Source: Parvularia atlantis (Eukaryota; Opisthokonta; Rotosphaerida). From it: a stretch of 14,579 bases of DNA. The stretch's first letter is position 1; each line of letters opens with the position of its first letter. Of the stretch, positions 1 through 8,479 are shown in pieces. The DNA lies in the NCBI GenBank assembly GCA_943704415.1, contig CALSCO010000242.1, positions 1 to 14,579 on the forward strand, written 5' to 3'. The notes under the pieces are model-generated. The model made no database searches. It was not told the origin of the DNA and saw nothing but the letters and a program-made list of their open reading frames with translations. Both the position numbers and the translations under genes were made by a program.

Positions 1-333
1 CTACAACGGTGGCACCGCCTCGGCAAGGTGTCGTGTGTGCGCACGGTCGGGCAATGTCGCCGGTACAACCTCGACGACGTTCGTGTTCTCTTCCAAGACC
101 ACACGCCCGTCACGGCAAGCAACGCCAACAAGAAGACGATCTGCTACGCTCGCGTCTCTGAGTCGTCCGACCACCAACGCGGTGACCTCGACCGTCAGGT
201 GGCCGACCTGCAACAAGCAAGCGGAGTCGGCAGCGTCGTCATCAAGGACATCGCGTCTGGTTTGAACTGGAACAGGCCTGGCTTATCTCAAAGAACCACG
301 AGCACTGCTCGTGATGCGGGGGGAAACCCCTGA
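1..333 (+). mobile_element. IS607-type serine recombinase (TnpA) remnant, truncated at both ends
   Basis: The frame is open from base 1 to a stop at 331-333 (110 codons). It begins inside a MerR-like helix-turn-helix (LQRWHRLGKV, then a CRRYNLDDVR segment like the GGHRRYREEDL of IS607 TnpA). The serine-recombinase core follows: CYARVSESS carries the nucleophile serine, then GDLDRQVADLQ and VIKDIASGLNWNRPGL. Homology ends near base 277 and the last 17 residues are unrelated, so the C-terminal part of the catalytic domain is missing. In intact IS607 elements TnpA catalyses transposition and sits beside tnpB; no tnpB is visible, although it could lie left of the window. IS607-like copies are known in giant viruses and several protists. 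The fragment has no introns and is less GC-rich than the genes to its right, which suggests transfer. Family assignment is fairly secure; activity is very unlikely. Confidence 0.8.
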
Positions 334-604
334 GGCTGCCTCGGGCCACCAAGGACGACTCGGCCCCACAGTGACACAAGGAGTTCAGTTTAGGTTCAAA
401 AAGGCACTTTTGTAAGAGGCGCTGCTTGGACGCGAGCGCGTTGTTCTCCCGCCTCGAGCTGCTCACGGGCATCCACGAGCGCCTTGATGAGCGCACCGAC
501 GAGCCGTGCGCCTCCAGCCATCGGTCACGGTGTGGGCTTCACCGTTCAACTTTATCTGCTGTAGGGTGTGGCTGACGCATCGCCCGCAGCCGCTTCGTTC
601 ACGG
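334..604. other. Gene-poor stretch with a degenerate Cys-rich reading frame and a possible leader intron
   Basis: No complete gene is visible. A plus-strand frame reading from about 282 is interrupted by stops at 312-314 and 372-374, then stays open to 572. It encodes FCKRRCLDASALFSRLELL, which resembles the second half of an RTR1/RPAP2 zinc finger (an FCS..C..AS.....L pattern); the upstream half has CGGKPL. This similarity is weak and may be chance. Bases 530-589 look like an intron of this genome: GTGTGG donor, CTGAC, CGCAG acceptor, 60 bp. It would fall in the leader of the nuclease gene that starts at 605. Confidence 0.35.
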
Positions 605-3600
605 ATGTTCTTCAGCCCTCACCGTGTGGCGGAGCGGCAGTGGACGCACGTCGCGGCCAACGGCGCAGCGCTGACGCGGATCGTGCGGGAGGCGTACGTG
701 CGCACGGACCTGCCGTGCCGCAGCCGCCGCTGCCGCCGCGCGTGCCCGCCGACACCGCCCGACCTCCCGCTGCTCGCCGCCGACGCGCCGCTGTACCTTG
801 TACCGGACGCGGACGTGCGCCGTCGGGCCGGGCCCCGTCGCGCGCCCACGCTCACGGCGCATCGGCACAGACCGCGCTCGACATGGCCGACCTGCTCGAG
901 CAGCCGGCCCTCGCCCGCGCGCGCCACGGCGTCGTCGTCTGCGAGACTGTGCTGGACGCGGCACACGTCGACGAGGGCACGCGCATGTACCGCCGCCTGC
1001 GGTGCGCGCGTGCAATCGGGAGGGCCTGGCTGCTCACGCCCGTGCCGCAGCGCACTCGCCGCCGACCCGCACGGCGGCAACATCGTCTTCCCGAACCAGA
1101 AGCACGCGCACACGCACACCGCGCGCGCCCAGCACGAGACGCGCCGCGACCGCAACCTGCGTGCCGTCGTCAGGACCGCCGCGTGGCTCGCCGAGCACCT
1201 CGACTACGCCGTGCCGCTTGTCGTCCTCACCGAGTACGCGCCGGCCGACGTGCCGCGCGGCGTGACGCTGCTCAGCCCGGCCGCGTACGTCGAGACCTAC
1301 TTTAGCGGCGATGTGGCCCTGCGCGACCTCGTCGCGGCCCTCGTCGCAGCGCGCGCCGACAAGGTGCTGCGCCCCGACGCGGCCGCCGGCGACGGTGACA
1401 GCCTGCCCTTCCCGCCCGTGCGCTCAGCTTGCTGCCTCACGCGCGCCTGATCACGCGCACCGCAGCACAAGTCGGCCGACACGCTCGAGGCCGGCATCAA
1501 GTCGGGCATCTTCCTGCACGGCAAGCTGCGCGTCGGCACGGGCGGCGACGGCCAGGCGCTCGTGCTGGGCGCGTACGACGGGCAGCACGTCGTCGTGGTC
1601 GGGGCGCAGCACCGCAACCGCGCGGGTGCGTGCCATGTGTGGCTGCGGCTCGGCTCACGTGCGATCGCGGCAGTGCACGGCGACGTCGTCGTGGTGGAGC
1701 TGCTCGCGCGCAGCCAGTGGCAGACCGTGCAGGCGCTCGCGCCGCCGTCCGGCCCGCCGCAGGTCAACGAGGACGCGCTACAGCTGCCCGCCGCAGACGC
1801 GCCCGAGGCGCTGCCGACGGGACGCGTGGTCGGCATCCGCCAGCGCAACTGGCGGCCGTACGTCGTGACGCTGCAGGCGACGTCGCAGGTCTGAGCACGC
1901 AGTGCGATACGCGTGCTGCTGACGCGCGGGGGTGCAGATGTCGGGCCACGTCCTCGCCGTGCCGATGGACTACCGCATCCCCAAGATCCGCATTCACCTC
2001 AACGACGTGCCGCGCTTCACCGACCAGCGCCTCGTTGTGCGCGTGCACGACTGGCCCGAGCACTCGATGTGCGCGCGTGCGCTGCGTGCTGTCGCGTGCA
2101 CGGCTGACGGCCTGCAGATACCCGAGCGGGCACTTTCTGCGCGCGCTCGGCCCCGTTGACGCGCTCGACACCGAGGTCGAGGCCGTGCTGGTTGAGAACG
2201 AGATCACGGTGCAGCCGTTCAGCACGGCGCTGCTCGCGTCCATGCCCGTCAACACGCCCGAGCGCCCCTGGACTATCACAGCGGTGCGTGCGGGCCCGGA
2301 TGGTTGTCCACCTGCTGACTGCCCTGCTGCAGCGCGACCTTGCCGAGCGGCGCGACCTGCGCACGTCGCACCGCATCTTTAGCATTGACCCGAAGGGCAG
2401 CGAGGATATTGACGATGCGCTGTCGGCGCAGCTGCTGCCGAACGGTGCGCGGGCGGCCTGGCGTGTCTGCGAGCTCATTGATGCGAAGGCAACGTCGAGC
2501 TGGGCGTGCACATCGCCGACGTCAGCGCGTTTGTCACGCCCGGCAGCCTCGCTGACATCGAGTCGCGCAACCGGTGAGCGCGTGCGTGCCTTTCAGCGGC
2601 GCGGCGCTGACCAGTGTCGATCGCAGCGGCACGACCGTGTACCTCGCCGACCGCCGCTTCAACATGCTGCCCGGTGCGGTCGCTGCAACTGTGGTTGCGA
2701 GCTGACGCATTGCCGTAGCGGTGCTGAGCGAGGACCTGTGCTCGCTGCGCGGCAACCGGGACCGCTTTGCCGGTGCGCGATCACGCACGCACGCGCGCTC
2801 GGCCCATACATGCTGATTGGGCCAAAGTGACCGCGCTGGCTGAGGTGCACCGCGATACGGCCGAGGTTGTGGCGACGTGGTTCGGCCGCACCATCATCCG
2901 CTCCGTGCGCGAGATGTACTACGAGCAGGCGCAGGCGCTGCTGGACTGCGCGGACGGGCTGGTGCTGAGTGAGGCGCAACGGGCGATGTTGCGCGAGCTG
3001 CGTGCGTGGGCCGCCGCGCTTGGTGTGAGCACGCTGGCTGACGCCTCACACAGCCGCCGACTTTGAGGCCAAGAACCTGCGCAACTTGCTCCAGCTGCGC
3101 GACGTGTGCCGGCGGCTGCGCCTGCGCCGGCTCGGCCAGGGTGCGCTCGAGCTGAGCAGCAGCGAGATCCGCTTCAAGATGTCGGCCGCGTCATCGCAGG
3201 AGGTCGAGTCGCTCGGTGCGTTGGGCCTCGCGGCGCGGCGCTGCGTGCGCTGATTGTGCTGCCTCGTGCACGCCAGTGGCCAAGAGCGAGCTCGAGGTCA
3301 ACCGCATCGTCGCCGAGGCCATGATCCTTGCCAACGCCCTCGTCGCCGAGCGCATCACCCAGGGCTACCCGACGCGCTCCGTGCTGCGGCGCCACCCGAT
3401 CCCGGCCCCGACCAACTTTCGCGGCCTCGAGCGCCTCGCCTCCATCCTCGTACGTTTGCTTGTGTGCGATGCCGAGGCTGACAACGAGCGCCGCGCGCAG
3501 GGACACACGCTCGGCACGCAGAGCAACGCGGCGCTCGCGGCGTCGCTTGAGGCAATGGCGGCGGCGCAGACGAGCGCGGTGGCCGGCAGCCTGATCCGGT

Positions 3601-4634
3601 CGCTCGCGGTGACGGCGATGACCGAGGCCGAGTGCGTTGCGTGCGGCCGCGAGCATACGCGTACGCATCTCACCGCGCGGCGCAGGTACTTTTGCACGGG
3701 CGACCAGCCGGTCAACGCGTGGTACCACTACGGCCTCGCGCTTGAGCGCTACACGCACTTTACGTCGCCCATCCGCCGCTACGCCGACATCCTCGTGCAC
3801 CGCGCGCTCCTGACGCTGTGCGCGCGGCCGCGCGTGCCGCCGGACGAGCTCGGCATGCCCGACGTGCCCGGCCAGGCCGAGCTGAGCGAGCTCACGGCGC
3901 ACCTCAACAAGCGCAACCGCGCGTCCAAGGCGGCCCAGCGAGACTGCACCGAGCTCTTCCAGGCGCTCTACGTCAAGCACGCGCTGCGCCAGCGGCCCGA
4001 CGGCGTGCTGCCCGAGGACGCTGTCGTTTTTGACGTGCGCGACCGCCAGTTCCTGGTCTTTGTGCCGCGCCTGGGCCTCAAGGCGCCCGTGCACCTGCTC
4101 GACCGCGACGGGCGCGTGCAGGTCGCCGCGTCGGTCTTTGGCGGGCCGCCGGGCGAGACGGCCAGCGGCTGCACGGTCGAGCGCGTCGGGCCCGGGCGCA
4201 TGCGGCTGGCGTCGCCCGCGGCGCCCGCGGTCGAGATCGCGCTGTTTGACCGCGTCGACGTGCACCTCACTCTCAACGCGACGATCGCGCACCGCCCCGC
4301 GATCCTCGTCGCACTCGTGCGCCGCAGCGCGCGGCAGGACGCCGGCGCCTTGGCCGCCGCACCCAGCAGCGAGGCGCGGCTCACGCGCACGTCGCTCATG
4401 GGCGCGATCCAGCGGCAGGAGGCCGCGCGCAGCGATGACGTCAAGGTGCAGGACGCCGACCCGCGCTGGCACCAGACGCCCGAGGCGCGGTCCATGCACG
4501 TGCTGCTCGAGCGCCTGCGCGACATCTCGCTGCACGGCGACGGCGACGAGCGGGACGTGGACGAGCCGCGCGGGCCCGGGTGGTTTGCGCAGCTGCCCGG
4601 GCGGCGCGTGGTCGGCGGGGCGGGAAGTGCCTGA
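605..4634 (+). CDS. DIS3L: DIS3L-like exosome 3'-5' exoribonuclease (RNase II/RNB family), inactive PIN domain
   Basis: Exons: 605-814, 871-1001, 1051-1417, 1466-1625, 1674-1888, 1938-2068, 2118-2283, 2333-2444, 2489-2573, 2627-2673, 2719-2772, 2828-3001, 3054-3215, 3277-3449, 3501-3631, 3686-4634; 1088 aa (human DIS3L 1054). It is the likely processive 3'-5' nuclease of a cytoplasmic exosome. The N-terminus ([15 protein letters not shown]) carries three cysteines (38, 43, 47) like the CR3 exosome-docking motif. A PIN domain follows, then cold-shock domains ([45 protein letters not shown]). The RNB domain has [15 protein letters not shown] (acids 479, 485, 487, 488) and [11 protein letters not shown], and an S1 domain follows. 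DIS3L rather than DIS3 is indicated by MPVNTPE, the YLADRR and WFGRTIIRS segments, [18 protein letters not shown] and the C-terminal [15 protein letters not shown]. The PIN catalytic acids are not conserved (RNLRAVV where DIS3 has RNDRAIR). The start at 605 puts the IVRE motif about as far from the N-terminus as in human. The boundary of intron 3002-3053 is the least certain. Confidence 0.9.
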
Positions 4635-4822
4635 CTGTCTACTACTACTGGGCAGCAGGTCGCGCTCAGACAAAGCGGGTCAGCGCAACGACGACGAAGA
4701 GGAGCACGAAGGGCGAAACGGCGTGCTCAGGGCCACGCCCATCTCTCTCTCTCTCTCTCTGGCTGTTCGGCTGAGGCGCACGTACGTCTCGCGATAGCCG
4801 CTCATTTACAACTGTCGCGGGG
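4635..4822. promoter_or_regulatory. Spacer between DIS3L and NUP35 with a CT microsatellite
   Basis: These 188 bp separate two tandem genes and must hold the DIS3L 3' end and the NUP35 promoter and leader. A (CT)n tract at about 4742-4760 is the only clear structure. Pyrimidine tracts of this kind often lie near transcription starts, but nothing here proves that. No TATA box or convincing poly(A) signal is seen. Confidence 0.4.
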
Positions 4823-5863
4823 ATGTCTCTGTACACCCGCGCGCCCTCGTGGCCGTCGACGCCCTCGGTGCCGGCGCCGGCGCCCGCCACGCCCTCGGCC
4901 GGCGGCGGCGGCGGCGGCGGCGGCGGTGCATCGGCCACGCCCACGCCGGCGCGGCACCTCCCGCTGCAGTTCCTCCCGGCCATGTCGGCGGCGCCGGGGC
5001 CGGATGGGCCGGGCGCGGGCGCGGGCGCGCTGCAGCTGGACCCGAGCTTCTTCGGCGGCGGCGGGTACCGCTCGCCCGACGAGCGCCCGCGCGTGGACCG
5101 GCGCGACTCGCTCGGGATGGGCAGCGCCGAGCGGTGCGCGTTCGCCGTGCACATCCGATCCGCGGCGCGCTGAGCACGCGGCCGCCCGCAGCCTCGACCA
5201 GCCGCCGCCCGCGCTGTTCCTGGCTGATCTACACAACGTTGCGCCGCCGCCGGCCGTCACGCCCGCCGCGCGCTACCAGCAGCAGCAGCAGCAGCAGCGG
5301 CCGGTGGCGCCGATGATGCTCACGCCGGCGCCGCCCACGCCGGGCCCTGTGGACGCCGACGCCGCGACGTGGGTCACCGTCTTCGGCTTCCCGCCCGCCG
5401 CGACGGCGCTCGTGCTGCAACAGCTGCAGGCGGTGGGCACGGTGATGCAGTACGTGCCGGGCGAGGGTGCGTGCGCTCGCGTCTCCCTGCGCACGCACGC
5501 AAGCACTGACGGCTGGCCAGGCAACTACGTGCACGTGCGCCTCGCGAGCCGGCTCGAGGCGCAGATGGCGCTGGGCCTGCACGGGCGCGTGCTCGCGCAG
5601 CGCATTATGATCGGCGTGATGCCCACGGCCAAGGCATGCGCCGCTCTTCACCCCCGCTCGTGCTGACCGACGTCGCCCAGACCGAGTTCCGCGTGCCCGC
5701 CGCGACCGAGGCCGGCGTGCGCGAGGGGCTGGGCGGCCGCCCGAAGGTGCTCAAGCCGCTCGCGGGCGACGTCGACGTGTTGCGGCCCAAGGACGTGCTC
5801 GTGACGCAGCAGCCGGCCTCCACCGCGGGCTGGGGGTTGCTCGACTGGCTTCTGGGCTGGTAG
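4823..5863 (+). CDS. NUP35: Nucleoporin NUP35/Nup53 (MPPN domain)
   Basis: Exons: 4823-5133, 5192-5466, 5521-5633, 5681-5863; 293 aa (human 326). NUP35 is an inner-ring nuclear pore scaffold protein that dimerises through an RRM-like MPPN domain and binds membrane through a C-terminal amphipathic helix. The N-terminal half is low complexity, rich in Pro, Ala and Gly, with nine Gly at 27-35 and seven Gln near 133-139. The MPPN domain spans about 163-235: WVTVFGFPPAATALVLQQL, GNYVHVRLASRLEAQMAL and IMIGVMP match the human domain (DSWVTVFGFP, GNWMHIRYQSKLQARKAL, IMIGVKP). The last residues LLDWLLGW match the membrane helix that ends KAMEYMFGW in human. The third intron (5634-5680) has a GC-AG boundary; without it the frame stops soon after the MPPN domain and the C-terminal helix is lost. 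The gene follows DIS3L in tandem and is convergent with FEN1. Confidence 0.9.
5634..5680 (+). other. GC-AG intron, NUP35 intron 3
   Basis: The donor is AAG|GCATGC, the acceptor GCCCAG, with CTGAC 14 bp before the acceptor; 47 bp. Removing it joins the MPPN domain (…MPTAK) to TEFRVPA and the conserved C-terminal helix in phase 0. The only GT nearby would give an implausible 24-bp intron. Confidence 0.75.
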
Positions 5864-5927
5864 AGCATGTGGAGCTGTAGACGGGAAGGCACATGGCAGC
5901 CACACACGCGCGCGCACACACGGGCCC

Positions 5928-7628
5928 TCACCGGCCACCCTTCTTCGGCCCGCCCTTGCCGCCGGGGCTCTTGGCTGCGCCGCCCACGCCGGCCGCGCTG
6001 CCCTTGGCCTTCTTGCCGCTGCCGCCGACCTTGTCGTCGTCGGCTTTGCGCTTGACGGGCGCGACAGACGCTGAGGGCGACGATCAGCCGCGTCAACCGC
6101 GCGCCGCAAGCGCACGCACCGCCCGGCGCGAGCCCAAAGAACATGTCGAGGCGGCCCTGCGTCGCCTGGCCGCGGCTCTTGGCAATCTTCTTCGCGCCGC
6201 CACGCACGCGGTCCTCGCTGCAGATTTGCGGTGAGCGCGAGGCGCACGCTCGCACCGTGCGCGCCGCACCTGAAGCCTTTCTCGTTCACGAGAAAGTCGA
6301 CCATGCCCTGCTCGTCGGGCGCGTCCCACTTGAACTGCGCCGCCACTGCCGTCAGTCGGGCCAGCGACAACCGGCAAGCACACGTTGAACGAGGTCGGGT
6401 CGGCCACCTCGGGGCTCTTGAACAGCTCGCGCGCGCCCGCAAAGTTCCACCCGTCCGGCAGCGGGTACTTGCTCTTGTCCAGGTTCTTGACGACGTTCTC
6501 GATCGTCTTGTGCTTGCGGATAAACTGCGCGCGCATGAGCACGGTCGGACGCGCAGCTGTGCAGGCGCACCTCGACGGCCTTCTTTGGCCCGATGCCGCG
6601 GATCGACTCGCAGTAGTCGCAGCCGAGCAGGATGCACAGGTCGATGAACTGCGGCGGCGCCGTGAGCGCGCGCTTGACGCCCGAGTGCGCGCACCGCACC
6701 TCGTCCTGCGTCATGCCGAGGCCCTCGAGCACGCGCTCCGAGTGGATTTCGATGATGGGCTCCTTGCGCGCCTCGCTGAACGTCATGTGGCGCAGGAGGA
6801 TGCTCGTGCCGAACGTGAGCGAGTCCATGTCCTCCGACGCCGTCGCAAACACCTGCCGCCGTGCATGCGATGATGCAGACGCGCGGCGCGCGCACGCGGT
6901 CAGTGCCCTCACATCACCGCGCACCGGCGCACGAACCTTGCCGGCCTGGCTGAGCGCGGCGCACTGCGCCTCGGCCTCGCACGGCGCCTCGACGTAGGGG
7001 ATGCCCATGAGGCGCAGGAGGCGCTTGCAGTCGTTGTTGTGCTCGGGCGTGACGCGCACGGTGCGCCGCGTGAACTTCTCGACGCCCTCGGCGTCGCCTG
7101 TGCGCGCCGCGCGCACGGTGAGCGGGCCGATGCAGAGGCACGACGGCGCGCACCCGTTTCCTTCTGCTCCTCGATGTTCTTCTCGGCCTCGGCGCGGCGC
7201 TCGATGCGCTTCTTGAGCTGCGTCGCGGCGGCGTCAGCACGATCGTCCTCGTTCTCGTCGCCGCACGCGCCTCGCCCGACTTGAGCGCGGGCGGCTTGCC
7301 GTCAAAGACGTAGACGGGCTTGATGCCGTTCTCGAGCATGCGGATCGTGCGGTAGAACAGCCCGATCAGGTGGCTCGTCGTCTCGCCGGCCTGGCCACGC
7401 GCTCACCCGCATCGTCAGCCGCTCCGCCTCCACGCCACACGTCGCACGCCGCGCGCTCGCCTCGTTGGTCAGGTTCTGTCCGTCGTTGCGCACGGCGATG
7501 AGGAACTGGTAGATGCTCATCGACGCGTCGATGGCCACGACCCGCCCAAAGTAGTTCTTCATCTCGTTCTCCTTGTAGCTGCCCGGCGCCTCGTCCGCCA
7601 GCACCTTCATCAGTCCGTGGATGCCCAT
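5928..7628 (-). CDS. FEN1: Flap endonuclease 1 (XPG/Rad2 family)
   Basis: Exons in transcript order: 7628-7461, 7390-7271, 7217-7154, 7097-6937, 6852-6700, 6648-6571, 6524-6384, 6334-6270, 6217-6120, 6070-5928; 396 aa (human 380). FEN1 removes 5' flaps in Okazaki-fragment maturation and long-patch base excision repair, docked on PCNA. The start [16 protein letters not shown] matches the family N-terminus, which must begin at this Met-Gly, so the open frame upstream is not used. Metal-binding acids fall at human numbering: D34 (AIDASMS), D86 (VFDGKPP), E158/E160 (CEAEA), D179/D181 (SEDMD), D233 (LGCDYCES). The PCNA-binding box QGRLDMFF is at 337-344, followed by a Lys/Gly-rich basic tail. Introns 1 and 2 need GC donors; intron 4 is 84 bp and stop-free. 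The gene is divergent from the CUSTOS-like gene. Confidence 0.95.
7218..7270 (-). other. GC-AG intron, FEN1 intron 2
   Basis: On the minus strand the donor is GAG|GCGCGT and the acceptor GACGCAG; 53 bp, with CTGAC 14 bp before the acceptor. The junction reads [19 protein letters not shown] against human [18 protein letters not shown]. The GTGCGG donor four bases downstream would shift the frame. Confidence 0.7.
7391..7460 (-). other. GC-AG intron, FEN1 intron 1
   Basis: On the minus strand the donor is GAG|GCGAGC and the acceptor GGCCAG; 70 bp, with CTGAC inside. Splicing here gives [13 protein letters not shown], which matches human LQNEEGETTSHL residue for residue in spacing. The best phase-compatible GT donor (GTGGAG, 43 bp) would add nine extra residues at a fixed-length position. 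Confidence 0.65.
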
Positions 7629-7842
7629 CGGCCCGTGGACGGGACGACGTTGGTGGTGACGCGAAAATTGCGCGCCAAAATCGGCCATAGCAATGGGATT
7701 GAGCCAGCCAGGGCCCATGTCCGGCCTGCTGTCATGTTTCCTGAGCCAGTCAGTGCGAATATCCACCACGCTGTCATCAACCGCGAGCCAGCTAGGGTGG
7801 ATGTCCGCCACGCTGTAATCAACCGCGAGCCAGTCAGTAGCA
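7629..7842. promoter_or_regulatory. Divergent promoter region of FEN1 and the CUSTOS-like gene
   Basis: These 214 bp separate two divergently transcribed start codons, so both promoters and leaders must lie here. More than half is occupied by the 42-bp tandem repeat at 7701-7842. The stretch has lower GC content than the flanking genes. No TATA box is evident. A shared bidirectional promoter is inferred from the geometry only. Confidence 0.55.
7701..7842 (+). repeat. 42-bp tandem repeat, three full copies plus a partial copy
   Basis: Copies start at 7701, 7743, 7785 and 7827, each with GAGCCAG. The consensus runs GAGCCAGYCAGK, then an ATGTCC-like core and GCTGTCATCAACCGC. Copies 2 and 3 are the most alike; copy 1 diverges at its end and copy 4 is cut after 16 bases. 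Both strands are open through the array as a 14-residue repeat (plus: [14 protein letters not shown]; minus: a WLAVDDSV-type repeat). In the start frame of the downstream gene, copy 3 has a TAA (CTGTAATCA), so that gene cannot begin further upstream in the array. Confidence 0.85.
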
Positions 7843-8409
7843 ATGTCGTCGTCGGACGAGGACGACGCGGACAACTCGGCCGCGGCCGAGCGCATCGCGG
7901 CGGCCGTCGCGGGCACGGCCGAGGTCGTGGCGCGCTCGCGTCAGCAGCCAATCGACACGCAGCGCCGCCAGGACGACGCCGCGCCCGCCGGCACCGCGGC
8001 CGACGAGGGCTTCCGAGTGCACGCAACCAAGAAGCTGCACGCGATGCTCGACGCCGCGATCGAGGTCGTGCCGCCGCCGCCGCCGTCCGTGCCGCCGCCG
8101 TTGCGCAGCCCGCCGCCCACCGCCGACACCTTCCGCCTGTTCTCGTCCTCGCGGCCGGGGCAGCGCATCGACCTCGACGCCGCCGACGCCGCCGACGCCG
8201 CTGCGGAGCACAACCGGCGCGCGGCCAAGCTGCTGCAGCGCATGCGCAAGCGCAGGAGAGGCGACGACGACCGCGATGACGACGACGATGACGACGACGA
8301 TGACGATGACGACGACGAAAAGGACGGGCAGCGCGCCAAGCAGCTCGCCGCCCTCGCCGTCTCGGCCGCCGACATCGTCCGCGGCGCCCGCCCCGTCTCC
8401 ACCTCGTGA
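7843..8409 (+). CDS. CUSTOS-like acidic nuclear protein (C12orf43 family)
   Basis: A single uninterrupted exon encodes 188 aa, the only intronless complete gene in the window. The N-terminus is an acidic Ser/Asp stretch ([12 protein letters not shown]). The middle has [21 protein letters not shown], matching EFRAHVAKKLGALLDSFITI of human [17 protein letters not shown] follows (human GFRLFFTSVPG), and near the C-terminus [13 protein letters not shown] (human EAAVSASDILQES). Between them lie a Pro-rich stretch near 75-92, a basic [11 protein letters not shown] patch that could be a nuclear localisation signal, and a run of about 17 acidic residues. In animals CUSTOS has been linked to beta-catenin and Wnt signalling in the nucleus; its basic function is unclear and the protist protein presumably does something more general. 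The start at 7843 lies inside the last repeat copy, with no in-frame ATG upstream after the TAA. The three conserved blocks are in the right order, but each is short. Confidence 0.65.
   Translation: MSSSDEDDADNSAAAERIAAAVAGTAEVVARSRQQPIDTQRRQDDAAPAGTAADEGFRVHATKKLHAMLDAAIEVVPPPPPSVPPPLRSPPPTADTFRLFSSSRPGQRIDLDAADAADAAAEHNRRAAKLLQRMRKRRRGDDDRDDDDDDDDDDDDDDEKDGQRAKQLAALAVSAADIVRGARPVSTS
8255..8320 (+). repeat. GAC/GAT microsatellite coding for poly-Asp
   Basis: An imperfect run of GAC and GAT triplets encodes the acidic tract of the CUSTOS-like protein. Triplet repeats of this kind change length readily, so the tract is likely to vary between strains. The antisense reading is a poly-Ser shadow. 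Confidence 0.8.
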
Positions 8410-8479
8410 GCTCTCTGTCTCTCAGCTGCTTCTCTCTTGCATGTTTACACGGCCAACAAACACCTCCCCCACCACCACC

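Noticed and set aside
3023-3053. A 31-bp version of DIS3L intron 12 with donor GTGTGA
   Set aside because: The donor at 3002 (GTGCGT) gives a 52-bp intron that fits the size and donor pattern of all the others and keeps the same phase.
3174-4673. 499-codon open frame on the minus strand opposite the DIS3L last exons
   Set aside because: It is Arg/Leu/Ala-rich with no recognisable domain and lies opposite a strongly conserved RNB/S1 exon. Long antisense frames are expected at this GC content.
7629-7916. In-frame N-terminal extension of FEN1 with a 14-residue WL repeat
   Set aside because: The frame is open, but the conserved FEN1 N-terminus begins at Met-Gly and is packed at the active site, and the extension overlaps the divergent gene. 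It is best explained as the repeat array being open on both strands.
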